In this document: piece by piece, positions 1 through 11,729 of the stretch
Numbering within the stretch: the stretch's first letter is position 1
How the letters are laid out: every line of letters starts with the position of its first letter
Assembly (NCBI RefSeq): GCF_020379485.1
Contig: NC_063450.1
Span: forward strand, 42,808,681-42,872,680
Source: Brassica napus
Lineage: Eukaryota; Streptophyta; Magnoliopsida; Brassicales; Brassicaceae
DNA: 64,000 bases
Direction: 5' to 3'
Translations under genes and position numbers: made by a program
Notes under the pieces: generated by a model
Told to the model about the DNA's origin: nothing
The model's input: only the letters and a program-made list of their open reading frames with translations
Database searches by the model: none

Positions 1-2095
1 CCTTCAGGACCAACCCATTACTGAAATCGACCAGCCTAGTTTCTAGTAGAGATAAAAGGCATTATATAGATATATAAAGTGGAATATTGCTAGATACGGA
101 TCCATGGATGAAAATAGACATTTAAGAAAGGGGCATGGATGAAGTTTATGGAAAGTTGGATTGCTTACGTGTCCGCATCAATATTTGAAATTAGCTTCTT
201 AAACTTCACAGTAGTAGAATAGACAGCAGTAGGTGGTTTCTCCTGCACAGGAGCGGCAACCTCCTCCTCGACAACCACACCACCCTTCGCATTGGAACAT
301 CTCTGGTTAGAAGTTAACAATAATGAATCTTTGGGATCGTTTTTGGTAAATGAAAATGACTAACCGAGGCTGGTTCAAATGAATTAGAACGACTTTCATG
401 TTCACTTTGCACTTGGGAGAGTTCCGACTAGAAAATTTTAAATGTCAGGGAGGTGCAAAAAACATGAGAAACTAGATGCAAATTAAAAGCCTACCTCCTT
501 TCCTTGGTTGATCACAACAGGTACAGCTGGAGGCGTAACCGTCAATGTCTTTAACGAAATCGCCGAGAGTGTCTTTACTCATCATGTACTCAGCCACGGC
601 TTGGATGACAGTGGCCCTTATATTGCTCTCCAACCGCGACTGCATCGCCTTCATATCAACACTGACGCTGGCATACACCACCGCCTGGCTTCTTCCAAAC
701 CAGCTTTGTTTTACGAGGACACAGCCGCCTGTGATTCTTTCAAACCAGCTCTTATTTCTGATGACACAGCCGCCAGCAGTTTTGCAGGAGGGTCCATTTG
801 GCCAGATCTTGCCTGAGCACTACGAAGCTTTGATTTTTTGGACTTGGACGTCTCAGCAGACTCCTCAACAACCCGAACATTAACTTTGCGTTTCGCTTTC
901 TTAACCACTCTAGAAGGAGGCACCACAGAAGCAGCAGAGCCTTGAATCCCGCCTACAAACATATGATGTATAAATTAGGTTCCCTCCTCTATGAGCTGCA
1001 TCATGGCTTCCACATGGGGATCACTAACCTCATTAGTCCAGCTACAATCACCAACCTCAGCATCTGCCAAAGGAATGATTGGGAGGCCCTCAACCTAAAA
1101 TTGAACCAGGGAGATGTTAGATGTGCAAACAAGTAAATACCTGTATAAGAATGAAGTTAGATATATATAAAAGAAAGTGGACAGAATTAAATAACTTGGA
1201 GTGATATAAAACTGTTTAGGTGAGTAAGTATTAAATAAGAAATAAAATAACATTGAAATTAAAATTCACGTACCCCTTCTTCCGCATCTAGCTCCCATAT
1301 TTTATCCAATTTGAAAGACACAACCGGGATATCTTCTTCCTCATCAGATTCTGGATCAGTCTCGTCACCCGTAGCCGAACGCAAAGCAGGTACAGCCTCA
1401 CTGAATATAAGCAGCAGCGCATGAATGAAGCCTTGAGCTAATTGATTGGGAGACCTTGTCTTAATGCATTGCATTGTCATATCAAAGCTGTACCTACCCC
1501 AAGGGTAACTCAAAAAAACATCCAAATCACGAATCAGTTCAACATGTTGCTTCGGAATCTTCATATGAAAAGATCGACGATACAAGAGACCATCAACAAG
1601 AAACAAGCATGCATATTTGATTCGCTGCTCCTCAGTTAAAGACTTCGGCCTCCGGAGTTTAGCCATCAAAATCTCCCCTGTGACAGACTCCTCACCTCCA
1701 AAAAGAGTAAACCAGTAGGGGGTAACGCCGGGTGGGCACTTCAACAGAGCCGGGTCAATGGGAGGCAGAGGGCTGCAGTTAAGGCCGGTGACCAAACCAA
1801 ACTCTCGGATGGAAAACCTAATCGGTTTACCAGCAAAAACACACCAAATTTCATGCCGCTTAACAACGTCTAGCTGCCGTGTGAGTAGGAAATGAGCCAA
1901 CTTACCGGAGAAAACAGGTTTCGAGTAGATGTCTAGTAGCTTTCCAAAACACGGCCGGATGTGTTCAAGCTCCGACGGTTGAAGGGCTTTAAGAACGGCT
2001 CTAATGGTGTTCAATTTGAAGTACTGGTTAACTCTATCTCCAGCCGGCTCACACCCATCAGCAAATAGACGCGACGGTAGTTCGATTTGGTCCAT
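1..2095 (-). pseudogene. DUF1985/Ulp1-type MULE-associated gene, left copy (partial)
   Basis: The first exon reads from an ATG at 2095 down to a probable donor near 1274. It encodes about 274 residues of DUF1985 character, with recognisable blocks such as LLTRQLDVVKRHEIWCVF and FGLVTGLNC. DUF1985 is a plant domain found with Ulp1-like (C48) peptidase domains in Mutator-like elements. Later exon-like blocks follow on the minus strand (around 1094-980, 960-710 and 680-470) and leave the window before the Ulp1 domain. Unlike the right copy, this copy keeps a Trp codon where the right copy has TGA, so its first exon is fully open. Whether the whole gene is intact cannot be judged because its 3' end lies outside the window. 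Confidence 0.75.
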
Positions 2096-3007
2096 CTTCC
2101 TGGATGAAAAAGCTATTTCAATCAGATCTACTTGACATTAAAACGACATGCAATGATTAATTTGCGAAATTATAGAAAATAGATGTTCACAGATAAAACC
2201 GAACAAGAATTTGAAGATCTATTTCAATTGTTTTGGAGATCGAAAAAGCTGAAACCAAACTCCTCAATTTTTGGGAAAAATTGAAACGGAAGGGAACTAA
2301 TGAGATAACAAGATTTGACGGACTCAAAGAAGATAAGATCTGGGAGAAAACTCACCGTCACTACAGTAAAAGAAATCGGGAGGCAGACGGCTCCGATTAT
2401 GGCGAGAAAACCGGTGAGTTGTTCCGCCGAGAAGGAGTAAATACAGACCGCCGGAGAAAGAGAAACAAGTATGATGGTGAACAAAATATCTTGATAAAAT
2501 GTACAGTTGAAAGGGAGAAGCGTGAGATGGGAGGAGAGGAAATTGATGGGACTAGGGTTTAGAGAAGAAGCAAGCGGGAGAATGAAGGGTCGGATATAAA
2601 AGATATTTAATCCTCTTTTTAAATAAAAGTAAAATAAAAAATAAAAAAATGAACAGTTGTCAACGGGCGAAGAGAGATGCGCGTGAGGGCAGCCTGGTCT
2701 GTTTACGGAGCTAAATATCACCTTTGTTTGAGACCAAGAGAGAGATTACAAGAAATTTAAATACATGTCAAAATTTTGTTAGTTACGTAATTATCTCTTA
2801 AAATAACGAGAAGAAAGAGAAATACCATAAATATAAATATTACACACCCATTAAAGTCACAACACACAAATAAAACATCAAACATTCCACAAATAATAAT
2901 ATTACACACCCATTAAAGTCACAAACACACAAATAATAATATTACAAATCCATAAAAATCCAACATAAGTTAAAGCGTGATAATAGATTGTGAGCAAGAG
3001 TCACTCT
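2096..3007. other. Intergenic stretch between the two arm genes, left arm
   Basis: This holds the 5' leader and promoter side of the DUF1985-type gene (2100-2720) and AT-rich sequence downstream of the aspartic-protease-like gene. A direct duplication of about 70 bases built on 'cacacccattaaagtcac' lies at 2846-2945. Long open frames on both strands at 2224-2721 overlap each other, match no family I know, and are probably fortuitous. Part of this segment (2213-2475) recurs rearranged at 27062-27309. Confidence 0.5.
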
Positions 3008-5310
3008 TTAGGGATTGGAAGGTGCGAAACCGATTTTACGTTCCTCGAAGTTAAATAGAGAGTGATAACGCCTCAGAAAAGGCATTCCAAGAGTACTGTA
3101 GAAAAAAAAAATGTGAACGCTGTTATTATTGATTTTTTTAGTTATTATCTAATAAACAAAATCTAAATATACTTACTAATGCTCAGCGGTCGGGCTCGAG
3201 AAATGCATGGGTCTAAATGCACTAACGTATTGTCCTCCAACCTGGATGATGTACTACAAAAGAAACCAAAAGAGGTATATTAGAAAAAAAGAAATATAAC
3301 ACTAAAAACTTTAATAAACAATTCACAAAAAAAATTACCTCGTTCGGTCTAAGAGTGTAAACTCTATCACTACCGGAGAAGACGAACGACACGTTAGGCA
3401 TGTTGTGTGCCGTTAACATTTCATCATGTGTGAACACGTGACTATCCTCGTCTTCAACCTCCTCTCCCATGATAATCTACAAAAAAAAAATTACAAAAAT
3501 AACCATTACTATTAAGCTAACATTAAATATATAAAAAGAGAAATTTATAAATAAAAATTACTTGTTGATGTCTACGTCTACGACGACGTCCACCTAGAAT
3601 TTGTGTATTGATAGCTCGAATTATACGCTACACATATAATAACAAACAAATTGTTATTGTTAGAAATGTTTATTGTTAGGGAAAAATTGAAAAGAAATCA
3701 AAATACACGACTTTAACAAAAATAAAAATAAATCAAAATATACTAACAGAAGGGCCAAATATGTATGGCGAGGCTGTGTGAATTAAAGCTTTGCCGCCTT
3801 GTATCTCTGAAAAAAAAAAGACAATACTAACATAAAGCTTCGTTTACAAAAACATATTTATGTAATTATACAAATGATTTTTTAATTAGTATACCTCGGT
3901 TTTGTCCAACAGCAACAAAAGACGTTTGAATCATCCATTCACTACAACCGTCAACAAGGTCATAATGTTCATGTCCTTGTTCTTCGTCGAAATGATCGCT
4001 ATTTGCGGCACCAAAAACTATTGCCCCTCCGTCAGGTCCAACATCATTATAGTTTCTCATCCAAACAGAGAATATGTTACCAAATAACATGTTTGCATTC
4101 ATCATAGTGCTCCTAGAACACAAACATTGTTTATATTAGTCAAAATCATATATATATAATTTCCATATAGAATACCACGTCACCCTTTACTTAAGAATGA
4201 AAACGGAATTCAATCCCACATCATCAAATAAATAACATTTTAGTAATTTACAAACTTGAGTAAATCTTTTAAGTAAAACAAAAGCAAGTATTGTTCATAT
4301 TCATAAATATTCAAAAGAATATATATTTATGATTAGATAGAACAAAAACTTACAACAACTTAAATAGTTCTTTTGTCATTTACTAAATATTTTTCCAAAC
4401 GGCCGTTTTTACATTGATAATAGTATGGTTGATATTTAATTTATATTAAACCAAGTTTCATGCTTAGTTCATATGAAATAAACTTATACATTCTGTCGTA
4501 TTCATCATAAAAGTCATGAGACTAAATTTTTTAAATATATTCGAAATTTAATGTTTATAAATTTAAATGGTAAAATAAAACAAAAAAAAAAGTTCATATA
4601 TAAAGGCTTTATACTCAATTAATTTACAATTCTCTATTTATTTTTTATTTAGTCTTAAAATAAATATGTACTTATAATAAATTTCTTCCCTCCTAATAGT
4701 TTTAAAAAGTGAAAAGAAACTAAAACTAAAAAGAAAAATGTGATAAACAAAATTAAAAAAGTTATAGTTACCAACGAAAACAAAGGAAAACGTAATTTAC
4801 CAAATCGGGGGAGCATAGTGTGGTGCTGGAGGAGAGAATGAAAGCCCAACAATTCCGGTCCAAGTTGTAAGTTCAGAATAATAAACCGGATTCACGTCAT
4901 ACACAGCACAAAATACACTCCTCATAGTTCGATTACCAGCCCAAAACTTATCAGTCCTCCTAATTGCAGTCATATTAAGATCATAAAACGGCCGTACTTG
5001 CAAATTTGCTTCGGAATCTTGCAAAAAAAAAAATAATAGGCAAAAAGATAATAGTTAATTTTATTAGTTTTAAATAAAGAAATTTTATAAATAATACATT
5101 AAAAAAATTACCTGGACCATAATCACAAGTACTTGACTCAAATGCAACATATGGATTATTCATTCCTTGAATGTTATTTGCAATCCATATTTCATGAGCA
5201 GCGGTATTAAAAGACACTCTTTGAACAATTCGTGGAGTTCCAATTCCTATATTACCAAAATATGAAATATTGTGTTCATTTGTAAGAGGGATCTTAATTA
5301 CTAAGTCCAT
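3008..5310 (-). CDS. Aspartic-protease-like (A1) pseudoenzyme, left-arm copy
   Basis: Eight exons on the minus strand: 5112-5310, 4801-5017, 3895-4112, 3748-3806, 3562-3627, 3339-3476, 3177-3253 and 3008-3095. All splice sites are GT-AG, and the frame stays open through 353 codons to TAA. The translated exons I compared are identical to the right-arm copy. Plant phytepsin-type A1 blocks are visible: an NISYFGNIGIGTP start of the mature enzyme, TGIVGLSF (usual DGILGLGF), GGAIVFG, and a C-terminal RRYHSLFNFEERKIGFA. The first catalytic motif reads NTA instead of DTG and the second HTA instead of DTG, so no peptidase activity is expected. Signal peptide, propeptide and plant-specific insert are absent. 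It is transcribed outward, away from the palindrome centre. Confidence 0.82.
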
Positions 5311-5343
5311 TATGACTTAATGAGAAAAATTAACACTAGTTTT

Positions 5344-5530
5344 GAAGGGAGAATTAAGAAAAGAAAAAGAAGAGAAAGAAGAAAGAGAGATGAACGAAAG
5401 ATTGAAGAAAGATAGAGAAGAGAGCAAAGAGAGTGAAGCTACGAGAGAGAAGAGAATGAGAAGAAGAAAAAAGTGTGAAGGAAGAGGAGAGAAGAGTGAG
5501 GAGAGGAGAGGAGAGCGAGCAAAGAGAGTG
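5344..5530 (-). promoter_or_regulatory. CT-rich 5' leader of the left aspartic-protease-like gene
   Basis: On the coding (minus) strand this is a nearly pure pyrimidine tract ending about 35 bases before the ATG. Long CT-rich leaders and Y-patches are common just downstream of plant transcription starts. The same tract lies before the right copy. The role is inferred from position and composition only. Confidence 0.4.
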
Positions 5531-5824
5531 AAGCTACTTGAATTGTGTATGAATTATTGGTGGTGAATGGTGATCATACATTCATACGAATGCTCACTGT
5601 CTTCCTTTAAAATATTCACCTTCGTTTCTCCATAATTTACAAAAATGCCATCCTGTCGTTCTAAACCCAGCAACATTTATTTTCAGTATCTTGTTGGTGT
5701 CTCTTATTGGTACAAGGAGTTTGTACAGCACTTTAATAATTCTACTTTGAACTTTGACCACAAAAAAAAAAAAAAGAATCTAACCAATCATGCTCTAGAA
5801 ATTTTTTTAAAAGCTACATAAATT

Positions 5825-7004
5825 ATTTATAGAGTCGCAACTTTTTTAGGCGACTATCCTAACAATTTGAAAACTGTAAAATCAAAAATTAAAAATTTAG
5901 GTGGAACTATCAAACCCTGCCTTATCTACACGTTCCAAACTCATTCATTGTCCTGCTCTGTTCTGTTTAGGTTTGTCATCACTCATCACCCACGCACCAT
6001 CTCCACCGTCCATTAATCTCTCATTTTCAACATTACTCTTGCGACTTTACAACCGTTTGTCCACTTTCACTTCTTACAACTATAATAAAAATCTTTCGTT
6101 TAATGTTTAAATGTTAGGGTTTCTATATAGTTTTTTTGTCAACTCTGTATAGTTTTGGATAGAATCCAATGAAACAAGTTTAAAAATGATAAAATTAAAG
6201 TTTATGACGATTTGCTTCTCTCAACATATTAAAAAATATGATAAAAATTTAATTAAATGATTTTAAATAATAGGATTTGTGTATGTTTTTACTATTTAGA
6301 TAGAATCCAATAAGATAAAGTCCAAAAATGATAAATTATATATAATATATCATTGGACTTTATAAAATACAATGTTGATAAATTCAGTTTGGTATTTATC
6401 TATTGATGTCATACCAATGAAGTTAAAACAACTATGATATTCTATCTTTTTATTATAAGAAAAATGTGATATTCTATCTTTTCTTCTCTTTGTATATCTC
6501 ATTTGTTTTTGGTACAAGGTATGAGACCAACAATAATACTATATTTAGTTTTTATACGTTGTAAGTGCCCAACATTTCAAGAAAATAAAAACATTCTTGA
6601 AGTCTAGTTATTTAAGAATTCCATCCCAAAAAAAAACTGTAACACATAAAAATCATATAAATATATTATTGACGACTTTCCACTTCATGCAACCACTACG
6701 TAACGCGTAAAATTTTCAATTTCATAACATTTTTTTTTTTTGCTAAAGGGTTTTCTTGAATAAAAACTTTTAAAAGGATTACAAATGAAAAAGGAATACA
6801 AATCGTTCACCCAAATGAAAAATCAACTATCTAAGACGCGAAATAGAGTTACAAAATGACTAAAATCAATGTTAATGAGAACTTTCAAGTTTCAAACCAA
6901 AGAAGTTTGAGGCGAACTGGAAGAAGTTAACGGGACCAAAATTTGCTCTGACCTAAAGCTGAATGAGAACTTTCGTACGAGAATCATATTAAAAATTTTG
7001 TATA
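5825..7004. repeat. Arm-internal direct repeat, module A (left arm)
   Basis: A module of about 1.2 kb running from 'agagtcgcaactttttta' to the motif 'acgagaatcatatta'. It is repeated in the same orientation as module B (7005 onward). Shared blocks include 'tcactcatcacccacgc', 'attaatctctcattttca', 'aatcgttcacccaaatga' and 'aagtttgaggcgaact'. The copies are clearly diverged, so this duplication is older than the arm duplication. No gene is seen. Confidence 0.7.
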
Positions 7005-8054
7005 GAGTCGCAACTTTTTAGACCACTATCATAACGATTTGAAAGCTAAAAATCAAAAATATGAAATTAAAAATTGAAAATTCGGGGGAACTATCAAACC
7101 CTACCATCCAGATAAGACCTGTCCAAACTCATTCATTGCCCTGCTCTGTTCTGTTTTGGAGTTACTATCACTCATCACCCACGCGCCATATCCAACGTCC
7201 ATTAATCTCTCATTTTCAACATTATTCTTAGACGAACTTTCCACTTCATACAATCATACCACCAACCTTTAATTTAATAGCTTTAAGTGTTAAGGTTTTA
7301 TGTTTTTAGATAGAATCCAATAAGATGAATCCAAAAATAATAAATTAAAGTTTCTGGCAACATGTTAAAAACCTGTCTCTTTCAACATACTAAAAACCAT
7401 GATAAAAATCTTCAATTTAATAGTTTTAAATATGAAGGTTTCAATATATTTTTTTACTTTTTAGATAAAAATAGGATAGCGTAAAATATCTCAGATCCAA
7501 AGATCTAAACTGAACCCGGTCCAAAATTTGACTATGATCCGAATCCGATAAAATAGTCGAACATGTTTTAAAGGTCAGTACCCTGACCCGAATCCGAACC
7601 TGAATATGAACGGGTACTAAAAACCCTGAATCTAACTAATTTAATAAAAACAATTTACCTATATTCTGATATTTCATTTACTTTAGAGTATTTAAAATAC
7701 TTTGTGTATTTTTTTCCTAAATTTTTTGGATAATTCAGATACTTTTGGATAGTTTGATTTTTTTTTTGCGGAAATTTTAGTAATTCAAATAATTATGGTT
7801 CTTAATTTAATTAGATGAGGTAATTATTTTGAATAATTATGGATATTTTAGATTTCGGATAAATTCCGATTCGAAAAGAACCGAACAGAATCCAATCCGA
7901 ATATCTAAAATATCCGAACGAGTCATATGAAGCTAAACCAAAAATCCAAAATCCTGAAAAATCCTGATTTGAATCCGAACGCCCACCCAACCAATTAAGA
8001 TAAGTCCGAAAATGATAAATCATATCAACGTCCAAAATTGAACTCTTTTCTTTT

Positions 8055-8230
8055 TAGGCCCTGTTCGTTTCTCCATTTGACAGATCTATCCAACTGATCC
8101 ATTCAACATGTCCATCTAGATGATCCATTAGACTGTTGTTCGTTTCATTTTTAGTCGATTCATTTGACTGGATCATCCGAATGAGATGTTGTTCGTTTGC
8201 TCATCTCCATTTCCATTGAGATGATTTGTA
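8055..8230. mobile_element. hAT-like non-autonomous element fragment (left arm)
   Basis: The segment starts with 'ggccctgttcgtttc' and carries two further 'tgttgttcgttt' words at about 8137 and 8192. This matches the terminal and subterminal pattern of plant hAT-type miniature elements. I see no clear second terminus or target duplication, so this is a family-level guess. Its mirror is at about 17815-17990. Confidence 0.35.
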
Positions 8231-8394
8231 AAAAGACAAATACCTAAAATACCCATGCTTCCATCTAATTATATTTTCATTATTATTTATAAACATATTA
8301 ATTTTAATTCTTAATCTAAAATATATTTAAATGTAAATAATTTTCAAATAATAAATATATTTTCATGCCAAAAAAAAATATATATATATATATA

Positions 8395-8570
8395 TTCCCG
8401 CCAAAACCGCAAAATTACGTTTTCCCGCCTAAATCGCAAAAATTACGTTTCTCGCCAAAAACTCAAAATTATATTTTTCTGTCAAACCCGCAAAATTAAG
8501 TTTTATCGCCAAGTCATATTTTCCTGTCAAAACAGCAAAATCAGTTTTCCGCAAAATTTTGGGGGGTTTT
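8395..8570. repeat. Minisatellite of about 30-34 bp (left arm)
   Basis: About five degenerate units built on 'ccgccaaaaccgcaaaatta' plus 'cgttttc', preceded by a short TA run at 8376-8394. The mirror array is at 17465-17655. Confidence 0.75.
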
Positions 8571-9035
8571 GGCAAAAAACGTGATTTTGTGATTATGAAC
8601 TTATGATTTCGGTACGGTTTTGCATCAAAGACAATAAAATAAGTTCAAAAATGATAAATCAAATCCAAAGGTCCAAGTCGAACTCTTTTCTTTCTAATGT
8701 ATTTTTTGTTCTTTGGCCTTTCTAATGTATGTAAAATATATTATTGGACTTTATAAAACACCATGTTGATAAATTCAGTATGGTATTTGACTATTTGTCT
8801 ATAGATACCATACCAATGAAGTTGAAACATCTATGATATTCTATCTTTAAAAAAAAAAAAGCTTGATATTCTATCTTTCCTTCTCTTTTTATATCTCCTT
8901 TGTTTTTCCTACAAGGTATGAGACCAACAATGACACTAATATTTAGTTTTGAAACAAGCATAGCAAGAAAATAAAAACATTCTTGAAGTCTACGATCCCC
9001 AAAAAAACTATAACACATAACAATCATATAATATA

Positions 9036-9040
9036 TTATT
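9036..9040. repeat. 5-bp target site duplication of the copia element (left)
   Basis: TTATT stands directly before the TG of the 5' LTR and again at 15295-15299 directly after the CA of the 3' LTR. The right arm carries the unoccupied site once, near 17010. Confidence 0.9.
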
Positions 9041-9309
9041 TGTTATAAACCATTTAGTGATCGACCCATTTATCAACCCGTGTAGCATGACGGGCCAAGC
9101 CCATCCGCAGAATCATACTGGCGCCTATCTACTCTTGTGTTTATCTACATTATAGTTGATGTTTATCTTACGTATTGCTAGTCATTATCTAGTTAAGGAT
9201 AAGTACGATCTCATGTCGATCTAGTACTTAAACCGTCATTACCATATGTATATAAAGACCAGTTGGTCGACCTAATAATACACACAAGTTCCCCTCTTCA
9301 TTCACAACA
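9041..9309 (+). repeat. copia 5' LTR
   Basis: 269 bp, TG...CA. A TATA box (TATATAAA at 9249-9256) lies about 55 bases before the LTR end and should set the start of the element's transcript. Confidence 0.95.
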
Positions 9310-9324
9310 CGTTATCAGCACGAC
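9310..9324 (+). other. copia primer binding site, half-tRNA(Ile) type
   Basis: The 15 bases cgttatcagcacgac abut the LTR with no gap. They do not match the 3' end of initiator tRNA-Met (tggtatcagagc). From memory of plant tRNA-Ile(AAU), they are complementary to its anticodon arm, with C facing position 34, which is inosine in the mature tRNA. This suggests priming by a 5' tRNA half cut in the anticodon arm, as described for Drosophila copia with tRNA-Met. The tRNA assignment needs a sequence comparison. Confidence 0.6.
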
Positions 9325-10589
9325 CTTGTCTCTAAACCCTTCCAAAAATCCACCACCCATAAATCAGAAACCAAACGATCTCTTGCTATTTTCCGGCGAC
9401 TCCTAAAGCTCTTCCAGTCGCCTCCTTTTCTCTCTGTCAGCAACCAGCAGCAGCTCTCTCTCCTCACAGACCGTTCAACTCATCACAAAAGGTTCAGGTA
9501 TCTTCAGAAAATTCAAAACAAAACCAAAAAGGATTTAAACCCTCAGCCGCATACATACAGCTACATCTAGCCGTATGTCTTTGCAGAATAAAATCTAAAA
9601 CCCTAATCTATTTTCAAAGCTTAAATCTCGTCTTGTTTCACCCTGTTTAAGCTTGTTTGATTTTTTTTAATCTTCCTTATGTGAGTTAATTACTATAACC
9701 TTTTAGGTTGACAATTACACCAATTTTTTTTACATATCCGACTGCTGTATCAACTTAATCTGATTGTTTGCTTGCATTAGAAACTTGTTCTTGAATGTTT
9801 AAAGTCTTTCTCTGATATGTTGAAATCGACTAGAACCTGTCTCAAATTTGAAAGATTTTTTTTAAAATATTTTTAAGATAAATCCGATTTTTCTTATAGA
9901 TAAATCTGAAATTTTAAAGATAAATCTGATTTTTTTTTATAAATCCGACTGAAAACAATATATTATATATTTTTTAATTCGATTTTCCTATTTTTCTAAA
10001 AACCTTATATCTTTATCTTAAAAAAAATAATAATAAAAAAAAGGATTTTCAGCATTTATCAGAAAAATATCGATTTTTTTTTCCTAATCCTACTAGGAAT
10101 AGGAATTGCTAGTATTTATCTGAAAATAAATAAATTTCGGATTATTATTGATATACTAGCATTATCAAATCATTATATTTAATCTGATAAATATCGAAAA
10201 CAAATAAAAGTAAAAAATAATTGCATTTTTTTTTAAAATGTATACTAATCTGATTTCATGCATGGATTTAACTTTATCTCGATTTTGTATAGGTTTAACC
10301 TTACCTTCCTGCATATCACATGAAATCATCTGATTAGGATAGATCATCCATACTGATTAGTTTACTTTCATGTCGAAAATTGATAAAACTGATCAGATTT
10401 CATGCAATGGATTTAACTTTATCCTAGATGTATAGGTTTAACTTTACCTTCCTGCATATACATGAAATCGTTTGGATCATTGAAAAAATAAATTGTTATT
10501 TACTTGCATTGCTTGTATCCGACTGAAAGAGTATGTGAATGATCCGATTATTTTCTTACTAATGGGGATAAACTACAAATATTTTTCAG
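9325..10589 (+). other. copia untranslated leader
   Basis: About 1.27 kb between the primer site and gag, with no coding potential. It contains CT-rich sequence, AT-rich low-complexity sequence and a tandem duplication of about 85 bases (10250-10336 and about 10394-10472) sharing 'atggatttaactttatc' and 'ttaccttcctgcatat'. Confidence 0.8.
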
Positions 10590-11624
10590 ATGTCAAAGAT
10601 TGCGAATCTTGATTTCAGTGCTTTGAAAAGCAATGGTGACAACTACCTGGAATGGGCGCTTGATGCAAAGATCATGCTGCGATCAAAAGATCTTGGTGAC
10701 ACAATCACCAAAGACAGCAATTCCAGTGACAAAGACAAGTATAGAGCTATCTACATGATACGCCACCATCTCCAAGAGAACTTGAAAACTCAGTACATGA
10801 CCATGGAAAATCCATATGACCTTTGGATCGCTTTACAGCGAAGATATGACCACCAGAAAATGGTGTTGCTTCCAAAGGCTCAATATGATTGGAAACACAT
10901 AAGGTTCTTGGACTACAAATCAGTAGACGAGTACAACTCAGTCCTGTTCAGAATTGTGTCCTTGTTAAGGTTATGTGGTGAAAAAGTAACCGAGGAAGAG
11001 ATGCTTAATAAAACTCTCTCCACGTTTCCTCAAATCAACATGGTATTGCAACAGCAGTACAGAGAGAGGAATTTTGCCACATATACTGAGTTGATAGAAT
11101 GTCTCTTGTTGGCTGAAGCTAACAACGAACTGTTATTGAAAAACAGTGAGATGAGACCTCCTGGTGCAGCTCCATTACCCGACATCTCTAAGCTGGCTAT
11201 AGAGCCAAAGAAAGAGAGTAACCTTGTCCAACACAATGACCATCCTGGTCCAAACCTTGGAAGAAGTCAAGGATGAGGTCGTGGTTCTTTTAAAGCACAC
11301 GTGCAAGGACGTGGTCGCGGTACCACACCCGGCTTTAGCCGTGGTCGTGGCCGAGGCCGTAGTGTGTCTTTTAAACCACATATCAAAGCTGATCGATGCC
11401 ACAGATGTGGTATGGGTAATCATTGGGAAAATAATTGCCGAACTCCTAAGAATTTGTGTGAGCTTTACATGGAGAGCTTAAAAAGAAACCCGGAAGCTAA
11501 CATGGTTCGAGACCCGGGATATGATGGTGATGATGATGATGACTTGGAAGACGTCCAGGATCACCAGCACGAGTCAGACAAAGTTGATCACATGGAGTTT
11601 GAAACTTCAGACATACTGAAATAA
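10590..11624 (+). pseudogene. copia gag (nucleocapsid) with one in-frame stop
   Basis: The ATG at 10590 opens a gag frame with a UBN2-type copia capsid region (NLDFSALKSNGDNYLEWALD near the start). The frame is cut by TGA at 11274-11276 and then continues in the same frame to 11624. The second part is Gly/Arg-rich (about residues 229-260) and holds the CCHC zinc knuckle CHRCGMGNHWENNC, which fits CX2CX4HX4C. A CGA to TGA change, turning an Arg of the GR-rich box into a stop, would explain the break. An acidic run of six Asp (with one Gly) follows the zinc knuckle. Confidence 0.88.
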
Positions 11625-11729
11625 GGAATTAAAATTCCATATCGTTTTTTTTATTGTTTTCCCCTGGATTTGGTGTTCTTTAAGATTGTTTATCAGTGTT
11701 TGGCTTTGGATTTAATTTTATCCTTATGA
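11625..11729 (+). other. gag-pol junction with missing protease
   Basis: Only about 105 non-coding bases separate the gag stop from the gag-pre-integrase domain. A copia aspartic protease of about 100 residues with a DSGA/DSAT-type motif is normally encoded here. No such motif is present in any frame, so the segment appears deleted. Confidence 0.65.

Larger units (their letters stand above)
1..9040. repeat. Giant inverted repeat, left arm (outer segment)
   Basis: The reverse complement of this stretch recurs at about 17000-26042. Paired coordinates add up to 26041-26045 throughout, so only a few bases of indel separate the arms: base 1 pairs with 26042, 2095 with 23948 and 5310 with 20731. 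The window starts inside the arm, so its outer end is not seen. The arm carries, from outside inward, the DUF1985/Ulp1-type gene, the aspartic-protease-like gene and about 3.7 kb of non-coding repeated modules. The arm resumes at 15295-15562 behind a copia insertion. Confidence 0.96.
7005..9040. repeat. Arm-internal direct repeat, module B with foreign insert (left arm)
   Basis: The second copy of the module starts at 7005. It is interrupted at about 7480-8640 by unrelated sequence and resumes at 8640-9040 and 15295-15620 around the copia insertion. The insert contains a block rich in 'atccgaa' and 'gaatccga' words (7480-8000), a segment with hAT-like 'ggccctgttcgttt' ends (8058-8230) and a minisatellite (8395-8570). 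No coding sequence is recognised. Confidence 0.6.

Noticed and set aside
2224..2721. 165-codon minus-strand frame (and mirror 23322-23819) as a gene
   Set aside because: It overlaps a 109-codon frame on the other strand in the leader of the DUF1985-type gene, has no recognisable domain, and its composition is that of AT-rich and CT-rich leader sequence.
8376..8394. TA run and poly-A/T tracts as regulatory sites
   Set aside because: Simple low-complexity sequence beside a minisatellite. Nothing ties it to a promoter.
8395..8570. CRISPR-like array
   Set aside because: Units are degenerate and contiguous without unique spacers, and the DNA is plant nuclear.
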